DNA of 64,000 nucleotides from Manihot esculenta (lineage: Eukaryota; Streptophyta; Magnoliopsida; Malpighiales; Euphorbiaceae), in the NCBI RefSeq assembly GCF_001659605.2, contig NC_035170.2, positions 2,666,001 through 2,730,000 of the forward strand, in the 5' to 3' direction. Under the pieces are notes generated by a model, which made no database searches, was not told the origin of the DNA, and saw only the letters and a program-made list of their open reading frames with translations. Every line of letters begins with the position of its first letter. Position 1 is the stretch's first letter. This document shows, one piece after another, positions 49,770 through 61,056 of the stretch. Both the position numbers and the translations under genes were made by a program.

Positions 49770-50174
49770 CTTTTGTCAAGACCTTGTTGAGGTCTTCTTT
49801 TGCTAGGACCTCAGTGAGGTCTTCTTTTGCCAGGACCTCAGTGAGGTCTTCTTTTGCTAGGACCTCAGTGAGGTCTTCTTTTGGTGGGACCTTAGTGAGG
49901 TCTTCTTTTGTCAAGACCTTGTTGAGGTCTTCTTTTGCTAGGACCTCAGTGAGGTCTTCTTTTACTAGGACCTCAGTGAGGTCTTCTTCTGTCAAGACCT
50001 TGTTGAGGTCTTCTTTTGCTAGGACCTCAGTGAGGTCTTCTTTTGCCAAGACCTCGTTGAGGTCTTCTCTTGGTGAGACCTCATTGAGGTCTTCTTTTGC
50101 TAAGACCTTATTGAGGTCTTCCTTTGTCAAGACCTCATTGAGGTCTTCTCTTGTCAGGACCTCAGTGAGGTCTT
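49770..50174. repeat. 27-bp palindromic tandem array, part 2
   Basis: About 15 copies of the same 27-bp unit. With array B it repeats the order seen before and in array A. Confidence 0.92.
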
Positions 50175-50492
50175 CTTTTCTTGTATCCGGGAGACCTTGG
50201 GGATCCCGGTCTCGTATCCGGGAGATCTTGGGGATCCCGGTCTTGTATCCGGGAGATCTTGGGGATCCCGGTCTTGAATCCGGGAGATCTTGGGGATCCC
50301 GGTCTTAAATCCGGGAGATCTTGGGGATCCCGGTCTTGTATCCGGGAGATCTTGGGGATCCCGGTCTTGAATCCGGGAGATCTTGGGGATCCCGGTCTTG
50401 TATCCGGGAGATCTTGGGGATCCCGGTCTTGAATCCGGGAGATCTTGGGGATCCCGGTCTTGTATCCGGGAGATCTTGGGGATCCCGGTCTT
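50175..50492. repeat. 31-bp palindromic tandem array B
   Basis: About 10 copies. Its junction CTTTTCTTGTATCCGGGAGA at 50175 matches that at 49421 exactly, defining a 754-bp higher-order duplication. Confidence 0.92.
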
Positions 50493-51435
50493 CTACCTCT
50501 GAGGTCTCTATGTCTCAGGGTCTTCGGGCGAGATTTAGGATTTTTCTGCAAAATAAAAGCTTGCCCAGGGCGTATATAACGAGGATGCTCGTTGTTAATT
50601 CAATAATGTTTATCAATAATATGTCGCACATGACACTTAATTTTATTTTTCAGATGCATGCAAGTATTAACTCATGCACTTTTAGAGATGCAATGAACAA
50701 TATTTTGCATGTGTAAATTTCTCCATAAATTTTCAATCTATACAATGCAAGCTATTATCAGGATATCTAAGCTCATAGAGGTATACTTTGATTAAATTTA
50801 GCCTTACTATTTACATGCGAAGCATGCCTCTTAATAATCTATGAAATCATTTGTATTCAATAATATTTAATTAAAATAATTGCCCATAACTAAAGGCATT
50901 CTTGAAATTCTGAAGCAACATAATAAATATACTCAGCAAAGTGCGATTTGGGTAACTGGAGCATATATATATATCATGAGTATTTAAAATAAGCAATTAG
51001 GGGCTTATAAATTTTTCCAACAGTAATTATGTTAATGACGCGTGTCAAGTAATGTGTACCTTATTTCAATCATCAATCGGTATGATTGTCAAAAATGTGG
51101 CGAGCAGCATTTTAGATGAGTGCAGGCTCTCGAGGACCGAGTGAGTGCGGGTTCATAATTGAAAGTGCGGTTCGCACCGATCTACTCACATGATGCCTAA
51201 TCAGTGGGTTTCCAGCTATTCAAAAGACCAAGTTCATCATGGAGGGCATTCTTAAGATTTGGGAGGTATTGTGCCTCCGGATTCAACCCCTCAGAAGCAC
51301 AAATCAATAGCAAAGTGTTACGTCGTATGCTCGTTTCTCTGACTGTGATTCCCTTTTTCATCTCCAATATATATGGTAGTCGGGTAATAATATACTGCTG
51401 TTTGCTCTTGCTTGCTCTCTCTCCCTGAGTAAAAG

Positions 51436-51860
51436 TTGGGGTGGTGGGCCCGGCTGTTGGCTGTTTTGTCCATTTCTTTCTTTCTTTCCTTTTTTTTTTT
51501 TTATAAATATATATGTATTATTGGGAAACAAAAAAGGCAAACAGAGAAGGACACTTGTCTTTCCATTAAGCCCTATCCCATTATAAGAAATCAATTTAGG
51601 CGTTCACCTTCCTCATCTCACTTTTCTTTCTCTGTTTGTTTCCTGAAAACATTAAAATGCCTTCCCAGTACTTGCTGGTGTTATTTCTTGCGGTGGTGCT
51701 ACTCACTATCCACTCTCTCGCCCAATATGAGCCATTATTTTAATCAAGGCATCTGCAGGTGGACGGCGAAGGAATTCGCAGCCGCCATTCAGCGGCATCA
51801 CTATCAGCAGGTCGGCGGCGAAGCTACTCGCAGTTGGGCTGCCTGGGATTAGATCTTTGT
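51436..51860 (+). pseudogene. Possible captured 5' end of a secreted-protein gene
   Basis: On the + strand (antisense to the element) a TATA-like TTATAAATATATATG (51501), a pyrimidine-rich leader and an ATG at 51658 are followed by MPSQYLLVLFLAVVLLTIHS and LAQYEPLF, then a stop at about 51742. The hydrophobic N-terminus ending SLAQ looks like a signal peptide with its cleavage site. The downstream GC-rich 100 bases fit no family I know. The donor gene is unidentified. Confidence 0.35.
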
Positions 51861-51941
51861 TGGAGTAAAATTTATAAGTTCAAAGAAATTGATCTGATTT
51901 TGTTGTTAGGAGAAGGATTCGACGGCTACAGTTGAATCTGG

Positions 51942-52160
51942 TCACTTCAGAGGAACGCCGGTGAGGGAGTGGCGGTGGTCATCATAGCGGAAAAGACAGA
52001 TGCCGAACTGAACGATGGCGAACTTCTCGGCGGAATCTTTGGCCTTGAGGTACTGAACACCGAATCGGTCGAATTCGAAAGACTCACCCCATGGAGCTCT
52101 AGTGACGCCAGTCATCTCAAGATCGATGGCTCGGAAATCGGCAGTCCCGACATTGTTCAT
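51942..52160 (-). pseudogene. Captured fragment of a PARN-type poly(A) ribonuclease gene
   Basis: Minus-strand translation (72 codons) contains AIDLEMTGVTRAPWGESFEF, then DRFGVQYLKAKDSAEKFAIV and QFGICLFRYD (about 51981-52142). This is the N-terminal Exo I block of plant poly(A)-specific ribonuclease PARN (AHG2-like), with the first two DEDD metal ligands D13 and E15 of this frame. The parent protein is over 500 residues, so only about 55 residues of one exon are here; the flanks diverge abruptly. It lies in the element's sense direction, as expected if a host transcript or gene piece was captured. It cannot make an active nuclease. Confidence 0.75.
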
Positions 52161-52164
52161 TTTC

Positions 52165-52300
52165 GTGCAGACCTACAAGGTCGGATTGCTATCCGGTCAT
52201 GCCGCGCTGACCTACGAGGTCGGATTGCTACCTGGTCATGCCACGCCGACCTTCAAGGTCGGATTGCTACCTGGTCATGCCGACCTCACTTCTTGGAGCT
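52165..52300. repeat. Short tandem repeat, three copies of about 44 bp
   Basis: GACCTACAAGGTCGGATTGC is repeated with small changes at about 52171, 52215 and 52249, each followed by TACCTGGTCATGCC. Again each unit carries a small palindrome (GACCT...AGGTC). Confidence 0.75.
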
Positions 52301-52929
52301 CAACCAGACCGGCTACTTTCTCATCAGATCGATGCATCTTCTGTCCATTAGCCCATTTTCGCGCCGCGCCGACCTTACTTCTTGGAGCTCGACCAGACTA
52401 GCAACTTCCGTCTCAGGTCGGCGAGTTTTTGGCAGCTCCACTCCTCTTCTCTTTCTCTCACCTCCTTCTTCTCTTTCTCCATAGCTTTTTCAGTTTTAGT
52501 CTTCTTCCAGGATGACTATTCTCACTCCGCAACCACGGCTTGATAATCTTTTTAGCTTCTCTTGAGATTTTGCAGATTTTGGACATGATTTCAATCAGTA
52601 CGACCAGATTGTTTGCTGATAATTTTTTGTTGTCTCCCTGTCACCCCGATGCTTTCCATTCATCCTGAAATGCGAGTCCGACCTCAAATATGGCTCCGAC
52701 CTCGACCACGAATCTAATCTCGAGCATGAATCCGACCTCAACGTATAATCTATGTTGTGGTCGTCAGATTTGCCGAGATCCTTTCTGTCTTGCTATTCCG
52801 ACCATCCGACCTGCTTTTTTCTCGTGGACTCCTCCTCTTTAACCTGTTACCTGGGACTTCACAATAGAATCCAACCTCTACACTATGTGTACTGTTGATC
52901 TCACAGTTTCAACAAATATATATATATTA

Positions 52930-53045
52930 CTCATTCTTCTTTCTTTCTTTTTTCTTTTTTTTTTTTTTTTTTTACGGACTCCTCTTCTTTTTCTCTCGCC
53001 TTCTTCTTCTCTTTCTCTTTTCTTTTCTTCCCTTTTTTTTTTTAT
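52930..53045. repeat. Pyrimidine-rich low-complexity tract
   Basis: T/C runs with TTCTTT and TCTCTTT units. The overlapping open frames here are compositional artefacts. Confidence 0.8.
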
Positions 53046-53310
53046 ACAGCAGACCTCAGAATTCCAACAAATACATATATTCCTCACCCTTTTTTCCTTT
53101 TACAGAAAATATTCACCAGACTTCAAAGAAAAAATCAGCCGTAATAAAATCTAATAAATATTAAAATAAATTATCTGGAAGACCATCAAAATATTCTTTA
53201 GCGCAATGAACCTTTCTTTTCAGCTGGGTTATCTGCTCAAACTTTTGTACCTTATGTGGATCTCAATGGGTGGATCTGAAAACTTTTGAGATAGTAAAAT
53301 CTCTTTCTTT

Positions 53311-53327
53311 TCCCACAGACGGCGCCA
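53311..53327 (-). promoter_or_regulatory. Primer binding site of the young element
   Basis: TGGCGCCGTCTGTGGGA on the minus strand, two bases inside the 5' LTR, has the TGGCGCC form typical of Athila/Tat Ty3 elements, whose first bases complement tRNA-Asp. Confidence 0.75.
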
Positions 53328-53329
53328 TT

Positions 53330-54029
53330 TGATAAATATTTTCCTCTTCCTGGTCCATGATAGATCTGGTTTTCTTCTGGGTCCCTTCTTGCTGGGCTCC
53401 CTGATGGGTCTCTCCATGTTTTACCTGGTGAAAGGACCTGTAAAATAAGAAAGAATGGTCAGGGGCCTACCGGGTGTGCCCCGGCAGAGGCCCTCCGACG
53501 CTCAAGTCAGATTTTATGGCTCAGAGTAGTATATTTAGGCAAGGGTTACAGAAAGAATAAAAATGGTGTCCAGGAAGGAAAAGGAAGAAGAAGAGAGAGC
53601 CCTCTGCGTGGCCTCTACCGTGATATATATATCTGTCTCTCTGCCATAATGCTAGCTGTCTTCTGTCGCCTAGCTTCGTATGTACGGATGTGTCAGGCGC
53701 CTGCTCCATGCGTAACGGCCATTAATTCTCCTCTGATACATATGATTCTCCTCTGATACGCATGCGGAAGGACCTACCAGCGGGGCATCTTGGTCATTTT
53801 CCCCTTTCCGGGCTGGGTTGAATGGTAGGGCTGAAGTTGAGCCTGGTGAGGGCCTGATTACTGGGCCGAGAGGTTTGGGCTGGTTTGCTTGAGGAGTCTA
53901 GGCGGAGTCCGGCCCTGTGACTGAGCGGGCTGGACCTGGCTCTCGAGGGGAATATTGAAGCCTTCGGATCATGGACTGTTTTCATGGGCCTGGCCTTTAT
54001 ACCGGGGTGAAGAAATCCAGCGATCATCA
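53330..54029 (-). repeat. 5' LTR of the young element
   Basis: It starts TGATGATCGCTGGATTTC on the minus strand. A TATA-like GATATATATATCAC at 53622-53632 could be the core promoter. It is identical by eye to 46640-47339. Confidence 0.92.
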
Positions 54030-54034
54030 AGAAG

Positions 54035-56330
54035 AATATTTTTAATCTCTTAAACTAATTAAGAATGAGAGACAAAAAATGAAAAGAGATATAGATATAT
54101 TAGAATGTCTTCATTAAAAAAAACTCATTTTACACTTTAACAAGACCGTTTACTCAATTATAATTAAAAAATTAAAAAAATGTTGAACGGATAGATTGAT
54201 CCCAGAAAATTTGTTTTTAAAAAATGATTTAAGAACTTACTGATTAGGAATAAAATTAAAATTAAGAGAATTTATTGTTTAGTCTCAGAATATTATTATT
54301 ATTAATAAAAAATTAATTTCTATATTTTTAAAAATTTATTAAAATATTTTTATTAATAAAAAAGTTATTTCATCTTCTTTTTTCTGTTAAAAATAAATAA
54401 ATAATAAAAAATAAAATTTTTAAAATTTAATTTTATTTTAAAATAAAATTTTTTATTTAGTTACTGGATATTATTATTATTAAAGTTAGTTTTATATTTT
54501 TAAAAATTTATTAAAATATTCTTATTTTTTTAAATTTATTAATATGTTATTATTTTTATTTTTTGTCAATAAAATAATTATTTTTCTTTTTCTTTTCTTT
54601 TTAAAGAGAAAGAAAAAGAAGAAGGAGATATAAATGAAAATGAAGGAGAAGAGAAGGAGAAGGAGAGGCATCTAAAAGAAGAATATAATGGAGAGACGAT
54701 TAAAAGAAGAAAAATAAGAAAAATTAAAATCAAAATAGAAGAAAAATGCAATAATTTTGATATTTTATTATATTTTTAACGGTAAATAAGATTATTTTAT
54801 TAATAAAGAAAAAAAATATTTTAATAAATTTTTAAAAATATAAAAATTGATTTATTAATAATAATAATATTTAAAAATTAAATAATAAATATTTATTAAA
54901 AATTATTATTATATATAATTAGCCACAATCAGGGCAGCTAAGCCTCATGTGTTTTTCCATATATAACTTCATAGAATTTATTTCGTTCCTTTACCCTTTA
55001 TTTTCACTAAATAATTAATATTATTTGTTTTGATATAAAAATTAAATAAACTAAACTGAACTTTATTATTTAAATAAAAATAATTTTAATAATTATATTA
55101 TAGTAAATTTCCTCTTCATATATAGTTTTTCCTTAAAATTTATTTTTTAATTTATTATACTAATAACATTATTTTTAGCTATTAAACCAAGCCAAATCAA
55201 ATCAAATGAGTATTTTCAAATTTATTTATTATAAGTCCACTGAGAAATAATTTAATTGGTCTTTATTAATTTTTAAAATGTAAAATGTGGATGGAATTTT
55301 AAATTTGAGTCTCTTTTTTATATTTATTTTAAATTAAATAAATTATATTTTAATCTCTAATTTTAATATAATTAATAAAATAATTTTATATTTCTAAAAT
55401 CAAAATTCTTAATTTTTTAAATTTTATTACCAAAATTTTCATCAACAAAATCTATTTAGTCAATAAATAAAATACAGTCAATGATAAAAGGTAATTTTTT
55501 ATTCTTAAAATATCCAACTTTTATGGGGATTGACTTGCAACCTGGTCTTCAACCTAAGAAGTTTGTGAGTACACGTCATGCCGGTGACATTGAGTTTCCG
55601 GACCGGATATAAGAATGTAAGAGTTGCATATCTGAGATTAAAACTCACAAGGGCTCAATTACGACCTTGGCTGTTCATATGCAATGCCCCTATTATTGGT
55701 AGTGGTTGAGCAAAAATAAATTATTATTTTTATTTTATAATTTTTATATATATTAAAAAAATTTATTAACTTTTCAACTATACTTATTTGAAAAATATTA
55801 AATTTTATTAAATATTAAAAAATATTTTAAGAGATTTTTTTAAAATATAATAAAATTAAATAAAATTATGATAATTAATTTATATATTATTATAGTATAA
55901 AAAATAAAGTGAACAATAATATTGAAATAATTAAAAAAATAGATAGAAATTATAGCATTAATATATTAATTATATTAAAATTTAAAAATTAAAATATAAT
56001 TTATCTTTCTAAGAAAAATTATTTAGTTTTTATTGAAAAATTATGAAACTAAAATTAGATTAAAAAATGAATAAAATTTAAATCAGCCATTGATTTTTTT
56101 AATCAAAATTCAACTTAATTTTTTTTATTAAATAAATATTTAAAATTTTATTTTAAGTAAAATAATTTTTTTAATAAAAATAATATTTTATTATTAAAAA
56201 ATAATATTATATTATATTATGATTCATTTAGAATTAAAAATAAAGTGTAGGATTTATTCGAGGAAAAAATGAAATTGGATTTATTTGAACTTTATATGGA
56301 ATTCGATTTTCAATGAAAATAGCTGGTAGA
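54035..56330. repeat. AT-rich intergenic DNA with a foldback element
   Basis: About 54270-54900 forms an imperfect long inverted repeat (TTGTTTAGTCTCAGAATATTATTATT on the left, its AT-drifted complement on the right) around a purine-rich core at 54605-54720. The rest to 56330 is AT-rich with no gene; a short GC-normal patch lies at 55515-55700 without a frame. Confidence 0.45.
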
Positions 56331-56464
56331 GAGTGTTTTTGTAGCAAAGAGTGAGATATCGTTCCTTTTCGACTAATAATAATAGTAGGAAAAAAAAAAA
56401 ATTCCGATTCCGGAGAAGAGAAGTTTACTTCAGCAGGAAAGTAGGGTTTTACTGGTACACTGAC

Positions 56465-56490
56465 AAAACCCTAGTCCACCTTCTTTATAT
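56465..56490 (+). promoter_or_regulatory. Telo-box and TATA candidates of the purine synthase gene
   Basis: AAAACCCTAG at 56465-56474 is a telo-box of the kind common in growth- and ribosome-linked plant promoters; an inverted TAGGGTTTT lies at about 56443. TTTATAT follows at 56484-56490. If TTTATAT is the TATA box the telo-box lies just upstream; it could also be in the leader. Confidence 0.5.
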
Positions 56491-56526
56491 CTCTCTACAC
56501 ACCTTCGATTCTAGCTACACCTGAAG

Positions 56527-56625
56527 GTATCTCGCTCTGTACTTTTCATTTCTTAATTACCGTCTTTGTTTGTTTATGATCATTTCTTTAGCTTTTTGTT
56601 TCTGATTTGTGCTGGATTTACACAG
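56527..56625 (+). other. Predicted intron in the 5' leader
   Basis: CTGAAG|GTATCT and TTACACAG|GTTCAAGTAATGG give good plant splice sites 10 bases before the start codon. Confidence 0.6.
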
Positions 56626-56634
56626 GTTCAAGTA

Positions 56635-59600
56635 ATGGCCGGTGCCCGAGAAATCACCACTGCAACTCAATTTTTGCAGGTAAATTTTTGTATTAATGCG
56701 GTTCTCTGGTTGGATAGTGAAATTCCTGTCCTTCTGGTATTCGGTTTCTCTATCATTTGGCTGGAAATTTACATTTTTTTAGCTTCTTTTTTATTTTGAG
56801 GTTTCTGGGCTTGGATCATAATTTTTTTCACATGTTGGTTATTTGGATTTTCTTTACAGGGCACCTCTAAGCAAACTCTGTTTCTACAGAGAGATTTGCC
56901 TATTAATCGGCGAAATCAGTTGCTGTGGGGAACACTTCGTAATCGTAAGTCTCCACTTGGTTTATCTAATAAAAGATGTGTTTCGTTGAGGTGCTGTGCT
57001 CAATCAAAGCCTAGAGCTATTGTTTCTGGTGGTGTGACAAGCTCTGTTGATGAACAATCTAGTTTGATTGAAAAGCCTGCTCAACAAATTGTACATTTTT
57101 ATCGCTTACCATTGATTCAAGAGAGTGCAACTCTTGAATTACTCAAGTTGGTTCAAGCAAAAGTTTCAAATGAGATCGTTGGGTTGCAAACCGAGCAGTG
57201 TTTTAATATTGGACTTCAATCTGAGATTTCAAGTGAGAAGCTCGGAGTTCTTAGGTGGCTTCTTCAGGAAACATATGAGCCAGAGAATTTGGAGACTGAG
57301 AGCTTTCTTGAGAAGAAGAAGAAAGAAGGATTGAATACTGTTATACTTGAGGTTGGGCCTAGGTTGTCTTTTACAACTGCTTGGTCTGCAAATGCTGTGT
57401 CAATTTGTCGTGCTTGTGGGTTGACAGAAGTAACTCGAATGGAACGGTCGAGGAGGTACTTGCTCTACAGTAAGGGAGTGTTGCAAGAAGATCAACTTAA
57501 TGTGTTTGCTGCCATGGTTCATGATCGAATGACCGAGTGTGTTTATACTCGGAGGCTGACATCTTTTGAGACTAGTGTGGTTCCTGAGGAAGTACGGTAT
57601 GTGCCTGTTTTGGAGAAGGGTAGGAAAGCTTTGGAAGAGATTAATCAGGAGATGGGATTGGCTTTTGATGAGCAAGATTTACAGTATTACACTAGGTTGT
57701 TCAAGGAGGATATCAAACGGAATCCAACAACAGTGGAGTTGTTTGACATTGCACAGTCCAACAGTGAACACAGTAGACATTGGTTTTTTACTGGAAAAAT
57801 AGTTATTGATGGGCAACCCATGGATAGAACTCTCATGCAGATTGTGAAGAGCACCTTGCAGGCTAATCCGAACAATTCTGTAATTGGCTTCAAGGATAAT
57901 TCTAGTGCAATCAAGGGTTTCCATGTGAAGCAATTGCGACCAGTTCAGCCTGGTTTGACATGTCCACTGAATGCAACAACTTGTGACATTGATATTTTAT
58001 TAACTGCTGAAACCCATAATTTCCCTTGTGCTGTGGCTCCTTATCCTGGGGCAGAGACTGGTGCTGGCGGTAGAATTAGGGATACCCATGCAACAGGTAG
58101 GGGTTCATTTGTTGTTGCAGCTACAGCTGGTTATTGTGTTGGGAATCTGAATATAGAGGGTTCTTATGCTCCATGGGAGGATCATTCTTTCACATACCCA
58201 TCAAACCTGGCATCACCTTTGCAGATTCTTATTGATGCTAGTAATGGGGCATCGGACTACGGAAACAAGTTTGGGGAGCCCTTAATTCAGGGGTATACTA
58301 GAACTTTTGGCATGAGACTTCCAAGTGGGGAAAGGCGAGAATGGTTGAAGCCCATAATGTTCAGTGGGGGAATCGGGCAGATTGATCATACCCACATAAC
58401 AAAGGGAGAGCCTGATGTTGGTATGTTGGTTGTGAAGATTGGAGGTCCTGCATATCGTATTGGAATGGGGGGTGGGGCAGCATCAAGCATGGTGAGTGGC
58501 CAAAATGATGCAGAGCTTGATTTCAATGCTGTACAACGTGGAGATGCTGAGATGGCACAAAAACTCTATCGAGTTGTTCGTGCCTGCATAGAAATGGGGG
58601 AGAACAATCCAATTATCAGCATCCATGATCAGGGAGCAGGTGGTAATTGTAATGTTGTCAAGGAGATTATATATCCAAAGGGTGCCGTGATTGATATCCG
58701 GGCAATTGTTGTTGGTGATCATACAATGTCTATTTTGGAGATATGGGGTGCAGAATATCAGGAACAAGATGCAATCTTGGTGAAGCCTGAGAGCCGAGAT
58801 CTTTTACAATCAATCTGTGAAAGAGAAAGGGTGTCGATGGCTGTTATTGGGGCAATCAATGGTGAGGGACGTGTGGTTTTGGTTGATAGCTTAGCTATTA
58901 AGAAATGTCATTCAAGTGGACAGCCTACTCCTGCTCCTGCTGTGGATCTTGAGCTGGAGAAAGTACTTGGGGATATGCCTCAGAAGACCTTTGAATTTCA
59001 CCATGTGGTTCATGCACGAGAGCCGCTTGACATTGCCCCAGGGATCTCAGTGATGGATGCTTTGAAGAGGGTCTTAAGGCTTCCTTCTGTCTGTTCAAAA
59101 CGCTTCTTGACAACAAAAGTGGACAGATGCGTCACGGGTCTTGTGGCACAGCAGCAAACGGTTGGTCCTTTGCAGATTACTCTTGCTGATGTTGCTGTTA
59201 TTGCTCAGACTTACACTGACTTAACTGGAGGTGCATGTGCAATTGGAGAGCAGCCAATCAAAGGTCTGGTTAATCCAAAGGCAATGGCAAGGTTAGCTGT
59301 TGGAGAAGCACTTACAAATCTGGTGTGGGCTAAGGTTACTTCTCTCTCTGATGTTAAGGCAAGTGGGAATTGGATGTATGCTGCCAAGCTTGATGGTGAA
59401 GGGGCAGACATGTACGATGCTGCAACAGCTCTTTCTGAAGCTATGATTGAACTTGGTATTGCTATTGATGGGGGAAAGGATAGTCTGTCAATGGCAGCCC
59501 ATGCAGCTAGCGAGGTTGTTAAGGCTCCGGGAAATCTTGTTATTAGTGTGTATGTCACTTGTCCTGACATCACAAAAACAGTTACTCCGGATTTGAAATT

Positions 59601-61056
59601 GGGAGATGATGGCATGTTGCTTCACATTGACATAGCAAAAGGAAAGCGGCGGTTAGGTGCATCTGCTCTTGCCCATGCTTTTGACCAAGTTGGGGATGAC
59701 TGTCCTGACCTTGAGGATGTTCCTTACCTCAAAAGGGTTTTTGAGTGTGTCCAAGATCTTATTGCAGATGACCTCATTTCTTCTGGACATGATATTAGTG
59801 ATGGTGGACTGCTGGTCTGTGCCATGGAGATGGCATTTGCTGGGAATTGTGGTATTGCTTTGGATCTGACTTCACAAGGGAATAGTCTCTTCCAGACACT
59901 CTTTGCTGAAGAGCTTGGTCTTCTTGTTGAGATTAGCACAAAGAACTTGGATACTGTAATGCAAAAGCTAACCAGTGCAGGAGTTTCTGCTGATATTATT
60001 GGGCAAGTGACTGCCTCACAAATGATAGAACTGAAAGTTGATTCAGTAACTCATCTGAATGAGGAAACTTCTATCCTTAGAGATATGTGGGAAGAAACCA
60101 GTTTTCACCTGGAAAAGTTCCAAAGATTGGTTTCTTGTGTGGACATGGAGAAAGAAGGTTTGAAGTCTAGGCATGAACCTTACTGGAAACTGTCCTTTAT
60201 TCCTTCCTTTACTGAGGAGAAATATATGACTGCAACTTCTAAACCAAAAGTTGCTGTGATTCGAGAGGAAGGCAGCAATGGAGACAGAGAGATGGCTGCA
60301 TCATTTTATGCTGCTGGTTTTGAACCATGGGATGTTACGATGTCAGACCTTTTGATTGGAGCTATCTCTCTTCTTGAATTCCGTGGGGTTGTGTTTGTGG
60401 GGGGTTTTAGTTATGCTGATGTCCTTGATTCTGCAAAAGGTTGGTCTGCTTCCATACGATTCAATCAACCCCTTCTAAATCAATTTCAGGAGTTCTACAA
60501 GCGGCCTGATACTTTCAGTCTTGGTGTTTGCAATGGCTGTCAGCTCATGGCTCTACTAGGTTGGGTCCCAGGCCCCCAAGTTGGGGGTGTGCTTGGTGCT
60601 GGAGGTGACCCATCACAGCCAAGGTTTATTCACAATGAGTCTGGTCGATTTGAATGCCGCTTTACCAGTGTGACAATAAAGGATTCACCTGCCATAATGT
60701 TCAAAGGAATGGAAGGTAGTACATTGGGGGTGTGGGCAGCCCATGGTGAGGGAAGAGCATATTTCCCTGATGATGGTGTCCTTGACCTTGTGATTCATTC
60801 AAACTTGGCCCCAGTTAGATATTGTGATGATGATGGGAATCCTACAGAAGCTTACCCTTTCAATGTGAATGGCTCTCCCTTGGGAGTAGCGGCAATTTGT
60901 TCTCCTGATGGAAGGCATCTTGCTATGATGCCTCATCCAGAACGTTGCTTCTTGATGTGGCAATTCCCATGGTACCCCATGAACTGGAATGTAGATAATA
61001 AAGGTCCTAGCCCATGGTTAAAGATGTTCCAAAATGCTAGAGAATGGTGCTCATGA
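56635..61056 (+). CDS. PUR4: Phosphoribosylformylglycinamidine synthase (FGAM synthase), organellar, 1413 aa
   Basis: It catalyses step four of de novo purine synthesis: FGAR + glutamine + ATP to FGAM. Coding exons are 56635-56679 (MAGAREITTATQFLQ) and 56860-61056, joined in phase 0; the second exon holds no other in-frame start that would keep the transit peptide. Residues 1 to about 60 are Ser/Arg-rich and lack acids, a plastid/mitochondrial transit peptide. Then come the N-terminal PurS-like and linker domains, the first AIRS half (AETHNFPCAV near residue 400; IHDQGAGGN near 602), and the second half (GGKDSLSM near 885; HDISDGG near 991). The class I glutaminase domain follows, with nucleophile Cys1239 in GVCNGCQ and His1374/Glu1376 in PHPER. 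The length equals other plant PurL proteins. It is intact. Confidence 0.97.

Larger units (their letters stand above)
46640..54029 (-). mobile_element. Young non-autonomous LTR retrotransposon, 7390 bp, Tat-like ends
   Basis: The 700-bp LTRs at 46640-47339 and 53330-54029 look identical base for base on reading. A perfect target duplication AGAAG lies at 46635-46639 and 54030-54034. On the minus strand, 5' LTR ...ATCA is followed by the primer site TGGCGCCGTCTGTGGGA (53311-53327), and a purine tract AGGAGATAAAGGGGCAA (47341-47357) precedes the 3' LTR. The 5990-bp interior has no gag, protease, RT or integrase. It holds a PARN-like host fragment, a signal-peptide-like fragment and a 2.5-kb palindromic minisatellite. 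Mobilisation must depend on another element's enzymes. Confidence 0.92.

Noticed and set aside
47985..50492. CRISPR-like array
   Set aside because: The units are head-to-tail without unique spacers, inside a plant retrotransposon with no cas genes.
48210..50551. Several long open frames on both strands (up to 434 codons)
   Set aside because: They follow from 27-bp units without stops and 31-bp units read in three phases. Both strands are open, so they were annotated as repeats and not as genes.
52878..53164. Overlapping frames of about 70-90 codons
   Set aside because: They arise from a T/C-rich low-complexity tract.
57125..59939. Other-frame open frames on both strands inside 56896-61056
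   Set aside because: They are shadows of the purine synthase coding exon and show no domain.
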